A DNA stretch of 64,000 bases from the NCBI RefSeq assembly GCF_033807715.1, contig NC_084607.1, forward strand, positions 19,968,441-20,032,440, written 5' to 3'. Of the stretch, positions 24,101 through 38,400 are shown in pieces (position 1 is the stretch's first letter; each line of letters starts with the position of its first letter). The translations under genes and the position numbers were made by a program. The notes under the pieces were generated by a model. That model had not been told where the DNA came from and did no database searches. It saw only the letters and a program-made list of their open reading frames with translations. The DNA is from Cololabis saira. Taxonomy: Eukaryota; Chordata; Actinopteri; Beloniformes; Belonidae.

Positions 24101-27100
24101 AATCACTTCCAAGCACCATAAGTTCTTCATGACAAATGAAATTTCAACTGGTAATGTATTGCACCAATCCATTTCTCCACATAAAGACATTAAGAGTTCC
24201 ACACTGAAAAACTGTGGAGAAAGGTAACAATGTGTGTTGCCTTTTCCGAAGTTAACTATATTCCAGTGGTGTTGCCATGACAACGTAACTGAGGCCAAAT
24301 GAGACAGCGGAGGCATCACAAGTAACCTAGCAAAACCACAGCAGTTCTGATGCGTTTGTGCTCAATAGTTTTTACTTTTATGGTTTTGCCCTAAACAACA
24401 CACCAGAACAAATAAGATACGATACAAAACTACTGATGCTAACACTGATTTCTCATATACACGTTGAAATATCCAAAAGTAAATGAGTACACGATTAATG
24501 AATAGAAGATATAATTATGTTCCATTGGCACTCACCTTGACTACATCATTCTTAGTGACGGTGTCAACAGCTCTGAGGACGGCGTCGGGAGCCAGGTATG
24601 CTGCAGTGTTCAGAGCCTGAGCACCAATCTCCTCAATCAGGCCCTCGGAGCTCTCTAATGACATCAGGTACTCTGCTTTCACCTGATTTCTGAGTAGAAC
24701 ATAGAAAGAAAGATGTAGTCAAGCACAGCTCATGCATCTTCAAGCACAACAGCCTTCCTCTCCTCACACTGAACTCACTTTGCTCTTGTGAAATCAGCCT
24801 CTGACATGCTTCCCTCTGCCACACCTCTCACTTGAGCAATGGCAGCTTTGATCACCTGCATAGAGAAACACTTTGTTTCTAACATTTCCGCTCATCTGAA
24901 ATTAAATAAAATTAATAAACCATGGAAACTCACCTCTCCTGCGGAATCAGGTTGTGCGATGGTATAGACGCCAAACAGGCCAGAATCAGAGTACGAGGCA
25001 TTGAAGGCAGTGGCCTGAAGAAAACTAGAGGTCATCAGGGTATATTTACTCATTTACATTAATTTTCTTTTACATATTTTTAAAGTTGCGGCACTCCCAT
25101 CATTCCATAAATAAGTTTCCCTTAAAACAAATAATAAATTTAACTTACATCAAATGGCTGTGTGGTAGCTTTGGCAATACCCTGACTCAGTTTGCTGGTG
25201 ATGCTCGAACCCCTCTTCACATGTGGGCCGGCTCCCAAGATCCTTTGCAGCACAGTAAAGGCATTAGCCTCTGCACTACCAGCCACACCACCCTCGCTGA
25301 CAATCAGTGCATGGACAAGGTCATCGCTGTTTTGAACTCGCAGCTCACCTTAACACAAATCCCCCACAGTGAGATTTAAGCAGTGGCACAAACATTAACA
25401 TTGTACTACTGTGGGTTAAAATTGAGCATTTACCTCCCCGGTACACAGCTTTAGCCACTGGCGCTCCTTCCCCAATGTGGACACTCAGCCCCTCGCCTAA
25501 TTGTCTCAGTTTAGAGTGTTGTACACCTGGATAAATTAAAAGAAAAAGAAAAAAAAGAAAAGATTAGCACATAACTGAATTGAAGTGAAAACACAACACA
25601 GTTCACTCTGACTCACCATTTCTGTGTATTTGGGCTAACGGCCAAAATCATTTCGGACAATAACAGCACATTACCAAGTGGCTTTAAATAAGTAAAGATG
25701 GGAATTGATTCTTTAGAAATGAAGTCACGAGAAAAGGAGCATGGCTGTAATTACGCAACATAGACTAGACAGCACTCACCTAATCCTACTAGAGCCATTC
25801 GACCAGTGGTGAAATTATCCTCAACAAACGACTTTAACTACAGGGAAAGGATAAAAGGGAGGAGGAGAGGTGCTTAAAACAAACACAAAAACCCCACAAT
25901 GGTCTAAAAGATTTTGTTTTGTTTTTCTGGTACAGGCACAAAGAAGGGCTCAGTGCCCTCCAATAAAAAAATTAAAAAGAAATACCTGTCCAGAGGAGAC
26001 ATGGCCAACCATGAAGTCAGGGCAGTACAGAGAGTTGGACAATGCATTTTTGTATGCTGCTTCATGCAACTTCTCAATTACACCTTGGGGGGAAAAGAAA
26101 AAAAATATACAGAGAAGCAATGTGAGTTTAAGCTAATTTGCTTAAATTTAGATAATCATTGATGTTAAATCACTCCTTTTTACAGTTTAAAGCTTGTTTG
26201 CTTTTGCAAAAGCTGGGTCCTTATTTGACAGATTACAACTGATGATATATCTCAAACACAAAAATTATGAGATTTTTTTTTTTAAATATAATTGCTGCCA
26301 ACTTTGGGTCATCCACACCTATCTGAGGACACTGCTGAGCCAGAGCCTTGTCAATCTTCACCCTGGACGCCAAGTCGTCCACCTCCCACGGCCGGAACTC
26401 CTGAGCTGTTGTCACGTTGACCAGAAACCCCAACAGTGAATCTCTAAATAAAATTAGAGCTTAAATTATCATGCTGGTCTTAGAAAACTTTGAATAAAAG
26501 CACAAACAAAAACCACAAGGAAAATATAATATAAATATAATATAAATACACAGATACAGACACACTAGAACTTACATGTCATCTCTAAGACAGTCTGCAG
26601 TGTAGACCATGGTCTCTCTGGATGCTGTCACACTAAACAAACAAATAAGAGCACAGCTTGTTCAGCGTGCTACACTTACTTGTTATAGTGGTATTTATCA
26701 ACAACAGAGGAGACAGCAACTGTTCTGGAGAGGTTATGTTCACTGACCTCAGGCTTCCCCCCAGTCCCTCCACACTGCGACAGATCTTGAAGGCAGATGC
26801 TCCTTTTGTAGTCTAGGAAAAAAAAGAAAAAAAAACTCGATTAGAGGTTTAGGTAAATAGTTTGATTGCAAATGGGCTGCTTAAAAAAATACATTAAATT
26901 AAAAGTAATATTTAAATGAAATGCAATATTTAAATATAGTTTGGCAAAGAATGATTAAACACAGAGCAAAGTGAAAAACAGTTGTGTGTAATTATTTCAG
27001 CTATTGAAGAAACAGACTCATTCACAGATTACCAGGTTTGCTGCCAGTCGTAACACATGAGAGACACCATGGTTTTCAACAGCCTCATAGCGACTCCCAG

Positions 27101-29344
27101 CTTTCACAAACACGCCGACACTTGATAAGGGTGAGTAGTTCTCCAGTGATGCTATCACCAAACCATTTGGCAGTTTTGACACCTGAGGCAGCAAAGGGAA
27201 ATGTTAGTAAAAGGCTGAAATCAATTACACCCTTTCTCAATTTAACTAGTCTTTTACTTGCTCTCCACATTTTATGTATTACACTTTGCATATTACGAAT
27301 TAGTGTCACCTAGAGAAGGCTACTTGTGCATTCATGACAAGCAGCACCGACCTGGACATTTTGTGGAGGGAGTGCAGCTTTGGAGGGTTTCACTTTTTCA
27401 AGGGGTTCAGTCAGACTTTCACTCCTCCTGGCAGCATAACAGCGTTTCTGTGGAAAATCATGAAAAATCAAAAATGGCACTGTATGTGTGTGTTCGCCAT
27501 GTGTGCTTGATCAAGATGCCAGATAAACTAAACCTTTTTACAAAGAGTCGGTCGGTCCTCCATAAAAATAAAGTTGTATTACATTGCCCCATTAAAGATT
27601 AACTTAAAAAGTGGGATGTTACATAACAGCTAATGACAACTACTACACTGTTGTGACTGTAACCACCTAAAAAACATTTCTAGAATTAAGGGGATTCTGT
27701 CTAAACAAGACACGGAAAAACTTAGTCATGCATTCATTTTCAGTAGGTTGGATTATTGCAATGGCATCTTTACAGGCCTTAACAAGAAATCTATCAGGCA
27801 GCTGCAGCTGATCCAGAACGCTGCCGCCAGAGTCCTTACAAACACCAGGAAACTGGACCATATTACACCGGTCATGAAATCACTACACTGGCTTCCAGTG
27901 AGTCAAAGGATAGAGCAGTGTTTCTCAATCCTGGTCCTCGTGGGCCCCTGTCCTGCATGTTTTAGATGCTACCCTGCTTCAGCACACCGTGATACAAGTA
28001 CCTGTGTCATCAACGGAGTTGTGCAGACCTTGGTGACAAGCTAATGAGGACCTTTAATTAGAATCAGGTGTGTTGTTGCAGGGAAACATCTAAATTAGAG
28101 TTTAAAATCTTACTGCTGGTCTACAAAGCACTGAATGGTCTTGAACCTAAATACATGCTTGATCTGTTAGTTCCTATGAAGCTCCCAGACCCCTGAGGTT
28201 CTTCTGGATCTGGTTTGTTGTGGTTCCCAAGAACCAGAACCAAGCAAGGTGAGGCAGCGTTCAGTTATTCTGCTCCTCACCGGTGGAACAAACTTCCTGT
28301 AGACCTGAGGTCTGCTCCAACTGTCAGCTCCTTCAAATCAGACCTAAAAAAATTACTGTTTACTGAAGCGTACTCCTAAATTAAATACTTACCTGCTGTA
28401 CTCTACTGCCCTTATTTTTAACAGCTTGTGCTTTTTATTATTTTACTTCTTTTCTTATTCTTAATTTTTTCAATCTTATTTGTTATTTACTGTCTAATTA
28501 TGTCTTGCCGCTTTTAATGTCAATGTAAAGCACTTTGAATTACCTTGTGTTGAATTGTGCTATATAAATAAATTTGCCTTGCCTTGCAAGGAACGTTAAT
28601 AAGTCGTTCTCAAACTCCCCCAAATCACAGGATCACATTGTAAATGAGAGCTCAGCAGAAATTTCAAATATTTTTTTCACCAATACATATACTAATAAAT
28701 AATGACCACAGAGAATTATTGTAGTTCTGTTACACACAAAAAAAAGCTTTCCAATGGACCTGGTAACAGTTTAGACAAAATGTAAGAAATGTTCCACTCA
28801 CTACCAAAAAATAGTCAAGTCTCTATGGAGGTACAGACTCTCCTGAAACAGTCCATCTATTCTGTAAACAAATCATTACTGTGACAGTGAACCTGTAAGT
28901 TACCTGGCTGTCGTCACACTGTTAACAGTAGGTGTGTGTGTCTTATTTTATCAAATAAATGTTGATACAAGAGAAAAGGAAAACCACGAGTTCTGGGATG
29001 ACCTTCAGGTAGCATCAAGTTCTGCAACGCTTACTACGAAACGAGCGCAGGGATTGCTTTAATTAATATCTAACACGAATTTTTACGGCTTTTGCACGTT
29101 TAAATAGTCCAAGTTGAGTAAACTGCACTGTAAAAATGTGTTTTATGAGCGTTTTAGAGGCGGAGCCACCACCACCTATGAAGCTAACTAGCCCACAGGC
29201 TAACAGACAGGTGCATGCGGTTGTAGGTTTCAATGAGATTTAGAATCAAGACGAACCGAGGCCAAAGTGACAAAGCAACACCTCCAAGCCCAGACGTAAA
29301 ACAGAGTTTACCGAGAAAGTGTTGAAGGAGCGGATTCCCCTCAT
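21112..29344 (-). CDS. uqcrc2: cytochrome b-c1 complex subunit 2, mitochondrial (UQCRC2)
   Basis: Core protein 2 of respiratory complex III, an M16-family peptidase-like subunit on the matrix side that has lost protease activity (family knowledge). Fourteen exons splice in frame: 29344-29312, 27447-27352, 27182-27033, 26812-26748, 26632-26576, 26443-26319, 26083-25986, 25837-25780, 25526-25434, 25348-25149, 25014-24934, 24855-24779, 24689-24536, 21195-21112. The product is 456 aa (human 453). The start [11 protein letters not shown] plus [10 protein letters not shown] is a basic, hydroxylated mitochondrial targeting sequence. [18 protein letters not shown] and [14 protein letters not shown] are family hallmarks, and the end [15 protein letters not shown] matches the vertebrate C-terminus. 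The HxxEH zinc motif is not seen, as expected. The last intron holds a decayed non-LTR element and intron 1 an L2 copy. The gene lies between anks4b and the kelch-like gene on the same strand. Confidence 0.96.
21372..23637 (-). mobile_element. internally deleted non-LTR retrotransposon (RTE-like)
   Basis: The element begins, on the minus strand, at an endonuclease reading frame ([20 protein letters not shown]) that continues through APE-type motifs ([33 protein letters not shown]). It ends after a C-terminal region ([31 protein letters not shown]) in an (ATGG)n tail. A perfect 12-bp duplication TAGGTGAAACCA flanks it (21360-21371 and 23638-23649). Several frames are broken. Much of the reverse-transcriptase core, including the catalytic ADD motif, is missing around 22170-22480. 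Clade assignment (RTE/Rex3-like) is from recalled motifs. Confidence 0.82.
23650..24535. other. uqcrc2 last intron, unassigned part
   Basis: AT-rich intron sequence with poly(A) runs at about 23861-23885. No element or exon was recognised. Confidence 0.5.
27680..28590 (+). mobile_element. L2-like LINE 3' portion in uqcrc2 intron 1
   Basis: The plus strand reads [20 protein letters not shown], then [11 protein letters not shown], and after an interruption resumes as [13 protein letters not shown] and [14 protein letters not shown]. It ends in TGTGCTATATAAATAAATTT. The reading frame is split at 27915 by a separate ~180-bp insertion. Two shorter family members lie at 19935-20400 and 43803-44280. 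Confidence 0.82.
27916..28094. mobile_element. short MITE nested in the L2 copy
   Basis: The L2 protein frame breaks after QRIE, and the expected FKIL follows only after about 180 bp starting CAGTGTTTCTCAATCCTGGT. The flanks TAGAG/TTAGAG look like an eroded target-site duplication. The inserted motif TCAATCCTGGTCCTCG resembles the 198-bp element at 43545. Confidence 0.65.
28591..29311. other. uqcrc2 intron 1, unassigned part
   Basis: No exon or element was recognised between the L2 copy and the first coding exon. Confidence 0.45.
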
Positions 29345-30507
29345 GACTGCCGGATCTCTCCTTCAACCGGCACACAGACAGCGATGGCGGCGGACTGACG
29401 TCACTCCCATGATGCACCGCGCTGGGAGACGTTCTGGCGAGGCTTCAAAATAAAACGATACACTTCACGCCATGTCACAAATCATACATGAGAACGAGAT
29501 TAGAACTTTATATAATTTATAAAAAAAAAAACACGTGGGATAAATAAAGGAAAAATCCTCCAGCAGCATTATTTTTTCGTTCCTGGACAATGGCTTAATG
29601 TCAGATTCTGCTTCCGTATAAAACTAAATATATTAAAAAGAGTGAATGAAATATAATAGGGTACTAACCAACATGAAAAGAGACTAACTGGCAAATTATT
29701 GAAGCATTTTACATAAGCACTTTCCTTACGTTCAGTACTTTAACCTCACATTTGAAAGAGCCACTACTCAATGTGTTTTGTTTTATCTATAAAAAAGGCA
29801 TATTGTGCCAAAACATGCAGTTATAAAAAAAAATACAAATCCATCGGTCAACCATTGTTTCCAGTCTTGATAAATCAAATTAAGAATAAATGTGAATGAA
29901 GTTAGGAATTAACATCTTTATTACAAGCCAACTGTACTTAAATCCACTAAAATGTAGGACTCACGCCACATTACAAAAATATCTTCCACATATCAGGCTG
30001 TAAAGATGATCATTCAGAGCTTAGTAGTTTCACACAATCACTTTCTCTCTCTCTCACACACAGACACACACACACACACACACACACAAATACACAGAGA
30101 TTTTGTGACATGTACAAAAAGGCCATTGTGACAACAAATTACGCTCCAAATAAATATGTCACACAATACAAAAATACACTATGTTGGCTAGGAACATCTT
30201 TAGACATCAAAACACTTTAAACATGTTCACATCATACAGAGAGTGAGTTCAGACTAGGTTTTAGATCACTGTAATTTGAGATGACGTTTGTAAATATTGG
30301 CCTCACAACAGCCACCCCAAAAATAGTAATCCAAGTGAACGAGTCTTGCTCCATAAAACGTCATCAACTGGAACCCTTCACTTTTTGTCACCTGCAACAG
30401 GCCTGTACCAAATGCAGGCTCCTCGGTGTGCTGGTGGCCCACAGCTCTGAGCTTGGTAGTGCACCATCTCCATGAACAGTAACGAATGCAACCACAAAAT
30501 CCCTCTC
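29345..30507. other. uqcrc2 promoter side and kelch-like 3' UTR
   Basis: The first ~150 bp should contain the uqcrc2 promoter and 5' UTR. From the other side the kelch-like 3' UTR probably extends to a minus-strand AATAAA (29917-29922), giving a UTR of about 590 bp that includes a (CA)n tract at about 30057-30088. Confidence 0.5.
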
Positions 30508-32446
30508 TTATGACAACATTCTTTGGCTGTCATTTGGCGTACCAGGACAGCTGTTCATGTGAATGTCCTTCCTCAGCTGTAGAGACACACAGCTGAGCCA
30601 GCTCCGACTAGTAGGCATCTCCCCAACAATCTCCCATGTGTCAGTTTCATCACAGTACCTCTCTATAGTGTCATGATATCTAGTAAAGTAAAGAAGAGAT
30701 CAACATTAAACAAATGTTACTCCAGCAATCAAAACTGCTTTTTTTAATCCACAGGAATAAAAACAAATGACACATGTTGGATAGCACATAAATGGCACCT
30801 CACCTGTCCCAGCCCTCTTCTCCTCCCAAGACATAAATCTTGCCATCTACTACAGCAACACCTGGCCGGTAGCGTCTTTCCTTCATGGGGGCGCACATGG
30901 TCCACAGATTAGTCTTGGGATTGTAACACTCTACTTTATCAGTGTTCTCCGTTGACGCATGCCAACCTCCTGAAAAATAAAATAATTTGAGAAACTTGAC
31001 ACCAGTTATTCATGAACAGCCACAAGACTGAGGGCTGATTGGTACAGTTTGTTACCTATTACATAGATCTTTCCTTTGAGTGTACATGCAGCTGAACCAG
31101 AGCGAGCAATCTGCATCGGAGCAACTTCTGTCCAGGCTGCAGTTTTAGGGTTGTAAACCTGGGCGAGATCTGTCCCATCACCATCCTCTAGAACTGCACC
31201 ACCTATATGCAATATAACATCACGTAAACTAAATGGACATGGATATATCAACATGCAGGAAATGATAGCAAGTGTGCAACTCCTATAGACAAAAACAGCA
31301 TATTTATAAACTAAAACATTTCCAGTTAAAAGAGCCATTTCAATGAAAACCTGCACATTTCTTACCAGTAACATAGAGCAGGCCATCCAGCGCCACCACT
31401 GCAGGACTAGTGACAGCCATCTTTACTGACTCTGTGAATTGCCAAGAATTGGTGTGAGGATTGTAGCACTCCACCAAGTCAAGACGAGAGCGGCCCTCCC
31501 ATCCACCAACAGCGTAGACAAAACCATCCAGCATCACAAGGCCTGACAGCAGAGGAAGGAGACATTAACGGGACCCTCAAGACTGAGCTGTACTATATAG
31601 CAGAGCATCTCTGTTTACATCAGGACATTCATGGCAAATGTGAGCACAGCACCAACTCTGAATGTGTCCAGTCAGTTCAGGTTACTTTTAATGGCTCTTT
31701 AAAAAATGAAAACTTAAGGAGCATGAGGCTCCTTTTAAGAAATGAGACTCTCTAGCGCCACCCCTCACCACGACGGCCGCCGGGGGTACTGCAGCCAACA
31801 GCGAAGCCGGCACGGGAGAACGGGGAGAACGCACATGCAGCGTCATGCGACGTCACATTCGCAGGACAGCGCGGGAAATTTGGGCCCGAATTGCAGCACA
31901 TTTTGCAGCACACAGCCTGTTCAAGGCAACAGAGAGATACACTAGAGGGCTCATTCTTTTTAGTTTGGAACGCTTCATCTGACATTACTAGAAAACTTAA
32001 AACGTATACGAATTTTTTTCATAAATCCTGCCTCAAGCTCCTTTAAAAAAAAAGGTTTAGAGCAGAGGTAAGGATAGTTCTACTCTTGAAAACATTGTAA
32101 CTGACATTTATTCAGTGGCAGTAAGGTGATTTTATTTCAGTTCACTTAAAAGTAATTACACATCATTTCAGTATAAATCAAAGGCTTACAGTTGTAAAAA
32201 ATTCCAACACTCTTCTTTTAACTACACCTTTTTAGTCTTTTACATTATTCATACATGTTTTTTTTGTGATCAAGTTTTTTATTGAGCCTTTTATATTCAT
32301 ACGCAATCGTACACTTCTTTACATTGTTGCAGGCATTGTACCTTAGATAACTGGGCTGTTTCCCCACCCCTACCTCCCCCACCCCTCCCTGGGTTAGAGA
32401 ATCTGTGGTATTTAAACATAGGAGAAAAGAGAGTAGAAAGAGAAAA

Positions 32447-32488
<42 letters not shown>

Positions 32489-35400
32489 ATAATATAGGAT
32501 GAAAAAAACAAAAAAAAAAAAATCATTCAATGACATACAGGGCAGCAGAATGAGGAAGAAGTTAGGAGGTCACTACCTCCTTTGATTCCTTACAAATGAA
32601 TGTGCATTTAAATAAGTTTATTTTATGTACATAGTTCTCACTTTGTTTCTTAGACAGACCCTCAACATTTTCTGCTTTGGTCCCATTAGAACGGGCAATA
32701 GAAAGTTCTAAGGTCAAGATGTCATACAGCATGGCAATCCACTGGGAGATATGGAGTAAGTGTGGGGGTTTCCACCTCATTATCAACTTTTTCTTTGTAG
32801 CTGTCAAGCCTAAAAACAAAAGTCTTCTCTGAGAGAAATTAAGTGATAGATGGGAGTCATCGTTTAACCATTAACCATCGTCCATTCCTTCAAATCGACA
32901 TTCCATACTTTAGTCACCCCCCATTGTATACCCCGTAGCATCTTGTAATTTTAGATATAAAAAAAAGGGGTGTTCAGAAAGGAGTATTGCATGGAACTCC
33001 ATGACCAGCATTTCCAAATTGTAAATAAAATTAAGAAGATGTTCTAGGTAAATTATACGAGTTTTGAAGATCCTCATGATCTTAACCCTCTGTCATCCAT
33101 CAGATGGGAGAAATTGCGAATACCAGAGCTAGACCATGGAGGGTAAACAATGGGTTTTCTCTCCAAGCAAACATTTTTATCATGGAAAATTGGCATCCGA
33201 GTGTGCCACTGCATCCCCCAGTTACCCAATGTCTCCATTTGTTGACAGATCTGAATAGAGAGAGAGATCATAGGGCCAAATTTGGATTGACAGTATTTGG
33301 GAGATAAACCACAAAACACAAGTTCCTCCAGTTTATAAGGAGAAACACTGTGTTCAATTTGGAGCCAAGGTGTGTTTGCATCTTGAAAAAAAACAGTTCT
33401 TAAGAGGGCTAAACATAAACAACAAATAATATAAATAAAAATTGGGTAAACCAAATCCCCCCCCAATTGTTTGCCCTGTTGAAGTGTTGCATTTTTAAGT
33501 CTTGGACGTTTCCCTACCCAGAGAAATTTTGATAAGACTCTGAATCTTGTCCCAATAACATAAGGGTGAGGGTAAAGGCAGCATACTAGATAGAAAATTA
33601 ATTTTTGGTAAGACCATCATATTAACAACAGATATTCTTCTACATAATGATAATGCTTTATGATTAAACCATCTCTCCAGATCTCCCGTGATAGTCAGTC
33701 AAACGTTTAATTCTTACTGACAATTTTGTGAAGAGTAGGGAAAATATCGATGCCGAGATACTTGAAATGGGTGACTATTGGTATTTCCGTGCGTAAAATC
33801 TGAATATTCTGAAGCATTTTTTTTTTTTATATAAATAGTGCAGATTTATTTATAGCCTGAAAACCTACTTAAATAATAAAAGGATCTCTTTACTACATGG
33901 CAAGTCGTGAATCACATTGTTGAAATACAATAAAATACCATCCGCGTATAATTAAATTAAGTTATGTACATTCCCCACCACTATAGGATTTATATTCTCA
34001 GATTGACGGATTTTCTTGGGTAATGGTTCTAATGAAAGGGCAAATAAAAATGGCGAATGAGGACAACCTTGACGAGATGCTCTGCCTATGGGAAATGGAG
34101 AGGAACAATGATTCCCAGTTAACACTATAGCTGATGGGTTGTTGTACAGAACTTTAAACATATGTATGAATTAATGACCGAAGCCCATGTGTTCCAGTGT
34201 GAACCACAGGAAGCTCCATTCGAGACAAATGCCTTTTCTGCATCGATTGATAAAATTGCAGGCAAAGACGAAATATCAGGAGCAGCATGTATAATATGAA
34301 GTAGTCTTCTAATATTGTCAGAAGCAAATCTATTTCTAACAAAACCCGTTTGATCAGGGTGAATGAGGTTTGATATTATTGAATCTAATCTTGCAGTTAA
34401 GGTTTTGGCAAACAGTTTCACATTATTCATACATGTTGAGCTGAGTGTTGTGCTGCTTCTGTGTCGTGTTACCGTGGGAACTAGATATTGAACTTGTGAC
34501 AATGGGAGAGAAAAATATAGCATGAACAACAGAAAAAATATTATTAACAACAACAAAAAAAGACATCTTTTGAAAAGGCTCTGGAGTGACATAGCTGCAA
34601 TCATTTACAGTTTCAATGCAGGACAGCATAAGGCAGAATCAGACCAACTTACCCAACTCAGAGCGAGCTACATTCATGGGAGCCATCTCCATCCACGAGT
34701 CAAAGCAGGGGTCATAGCGCCACATTTCTCTGCTGGCTGAGCCATCAGGAAACTCTCCTCCAGCTAGATACAGAGTCGAACCTACAAATGGACAGGGAAT
34801 TATGGATGGAGGAAATGTGTACTAGAAAAAAGCTTGTGTTCTTCTACAGTGAATAAGTTGAGTTTTGACCCACGTGAACCTCACCTGACACCACCAGGCC
34901 GTGTTTGCTCACAGCAAAGGGCAGGCAAGCCAGATTCTTCCACTGGTTTGTTACAGGGTCGAAGCTCTCAACGCTGCGGAGCACAACCTTGTCATCTTCT
35001 CCGCCAACCGTCACTATCAGTTCAGCAGCCCCTGTTGCCATGGGAACAGAAGTAGATTGTCACAAGAGTGAGCCGTTACCCGCTGGTCTCTATCCAAAAA
35101 CTAAACAGTGCTTATAGGAGTGAGGCCAGACGATGCTTAGTTTAAAAATCGTATTATTTGTTTTATTATTTAAACAAAAAACATACAAAATGAGAACATG
35201 GTTACCCGTAGACCTGCGAGGTCTCGCTCTGGGGCAGTAGAGCTCTCCACGGCGGTCCTTCAGCAGCAGGTAGTCCTTGGCCTCAGAGATGAGCTTCTGG
35301 CAGCCCTGATTCTCCTTCACCACATCCAAAGACTCGATCACATCATGGAGGTAGTAGGGGCTTATGAGAGGAAGGCGGATGTGCTCGAGAACCTTTGAGG

Positions 35401-38400
35401 AGCAGACAATAACAGACATGTTTTCAAAATAGGTCAAGTGAATCCAGCTGCTAATGAGCACTGAAAAAAGTGTCAATATTCATATCTAAAAAAGAAGCCA
35501 AGAGCCTAATGAGCAAGTCACTTTTCACAGGAGTATTAGGAGTCGCTTCTGTCTTCTAAAAGAAGAACTTTCACGTGTTCCTGACATTTTGTACAACAAA
35601 GTTTTGTCTCATATTATATTAGTTAGTAGTTATAACAGCAAGCAAGTGTAAATTCAGGTCAAACTGACCTTTTCAAAACTCTGCTTGCGTGACGGACATT
35701 TATTCAACCACAACATGACGGCTTCAAAAACCATCTCCTCTTTGGGCACGTTGAGAAGGTCACTGGCAGTGATTTCTGTCAGTTTGTCCACACACAAAGA
35801 CAAAAACTCCTCCTGGAGAAAGGAGAACACAAGTAGTGTTAACTCTCGACATTAATGGTGGAAGTTAATCATTTAAAGAGTCTAGTTTGAATGTTGAGAG
35901 ATTACTCCTAGATTTGCACAAAACCAAATATCAAGAGAAGTCCTTTAATGGAAACGGCACAAACTTTGGAAAAAAAACTTGAGAATATCAAATAAACCTT
36001 TTTCTGCTTTCAGGCGATTTGATAATCCACTTATTCACAAAAGTGTAATGCAAACAGTTTATACAAATTTCCATGTGTCTGCAGTACTGGATGTGATGTA
36101 GTCAGTCATTCTTCAGTAATCAAAATCTAGTATCCAGCTGTTTTTGCAGTCATTAGTATGATGTAGCTGTCCACCATTTAATAATTATACATTACATAAT
36201 GGCTTTGCTTTTGAATAATCATTTAAATGATCATCCACTGCCTTCATCATCTGGCTATTTTCACAACAGCAGTGGCAGCAATTGCAATAATTGATCAAAG
36301 ACTATAGATGTTTTAGTCTATTTTCTTAAACTTTGAGATTTTCGTTTCTGTTTTGAAAAGTCTTGCAGGACAAGATAAACGGAGTTACAAAAAAATTGCA
36401 CTTATTCAAAAAACAGCGATGAATGGAAACAGACCCCTGCAGCACTACCTTTGTCGAACTTTCAGAGATTCAATTTTCTTTTGCGCAAAAGTTTAATGGA
36501 AACGCAGCTAGGGAGGGAAGGCATTATTTGTTTAACCCTATGCAGAAAATGAAACGCACAATGACGTCAAGTGACAAGTAAGGAGGAAAAGTTAGCAAAA
36601 TGAAGCATTTCAATTGTAATTTCCAGATTAATACCAATGCATGACGACAATTTTGATGGAAGATTTAGCCATGGCCACTTGATTAAATCAAAACTGCTGA
36701 GAGCAGCAAAATATGGTCTTGGTCCAACTGTGTGCAAACTCGTACTCTGCCCCCCAAAAAAACACATGTATTCCCTTAAATTTTGCCCCAATTTATCCAT
36801 TAGATGATATTAGTCACTTAAGATGAAAAAATCCACAGCCTCTAAAACCTACAGCAAAAACTGAGGCTATTGTGATCAGCATCGGTTATTTAATTTAACT
36901 TCAGCTTAAAATATACTTTACCTCCAGTCTAATAGACTTTCACTTTGTCAGCTGACAAAAAAAAGGCACCAAGATATAGAATGGTATGTTAAAACAAAAT
37001 TAGAATCTAAACTTTTAAGTCACCTTTTTGGCAGCCTAGGAAACTGAACACAACAGCAAGGACATCTGCCTCTTACCTGTTGACACACACTGCCAAAGTG
37101 CTCCAGGATGTAGTCCATGCTGCGTTTTTCCAGCACCTTACACGAGTGGGCCTCAGCAAAGCAGTGAATCCCAACACAGTTCATCTCATCCATCTGACGC
37201 TCCATAAAGCAACAGCAAGCCTCCCGCACAGCCATCACATCCAGCAGATTGGCTGCTGCCAGCAGCGCCTGCTCCAAATCACATCTGTGTTTAGCACAAG
37301 TGTTGGAAAGCCAAATAAAACATGGGAAAAGACCACTTACCTGTACATTTGCTTTGGAGATGTAGACCACTGATGTGTAGGCGTAACTCACCAACATGCC
37401 AATCATCTGAGGTTCAACACCATTGATGGCAACACGCTCCTGCTTGGACTCTATCAGATCAGCTGAGAACATAGCCTGTGGATTTACAAAAAGAAAAGAA
37501 CAAAGCTCAGTAGTCACGATCTCTTGCATACGAGTCCAGGGGCGTCAATTGGGTATGGCAAGGTACGGCAGCCGCCACACCTTGGCTTGGCTTCAAGGGA
37601 AAATGTAAATGTTTGTTTTTTTAAATACATTTATGGAATTACTCTGTCTATTTGTATTGATTATTCTATTACTCAATACATATAGAATAACTACAAATGC
37701 AAATCAGAACAACATGATCGATTTCACTGTATTTTACACTGTAAAAACTCAAAATCTTAAGAATATTTGTCTTATTTCTAGTTAAAATGTCTAATTTTTA
37801 GTTAAAAAAAAAATCTCATTACATTTAAGACAAGACTCAAAAACAACCATTTTCACCTGTTTCAAGTAGATTTTCACTTAAAGTGGAAAAATCTGCCAGT
37901 GGAACAAGATTGTTTTGCTTGTAATGAGAAGATAAATCTTGTCCCACTGGCAGATTTTTTTACTTATTTCAAGTGAAAATTTACTTGAAACAGGTGAAAA
38001 TGGTCAAATAAGTTATTTTTCTAGTAATGACTCTTGTTTTAAGTGTAAAAAGATTTTTTGGCTAAAAATGAGACATTTTAACTAGAAATAAGACAAATAT
38101 TCCTGGTAAGATTTTGAGTTTTTGCAGTGAGCGGCTCTGCATTTGAAAAGGTTCACATTTTCTTGACCACACAGATAAACTCCATAGCAGACTTCTGTGA
38201 TGAGTATTTGCTGGACGTGTTGATTGATATTCTAGTGAAGTTCTGTGACTCAAAACCTTGCCATACCTTAGCTTCCACTGAATTGACGCCACTGTACGAG
38301 TCCTTCCCTGCCCAAATCGTGACAAGGTGTGTTTACCTGGAAGTAGGAGCTAAAAGAAGCCAGCACGATGCGATGACAGGGGAACTCCTGCCCTCCACAG

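Noticed and set aside
31743..31900. GC-rich patch with CTCTAGCGCCACCCCTCA as a second CTCF site
   Set aside because: The match to the CTCF core is only partial, and the patch lies inside a kelch-like intron without other regulatory signs.
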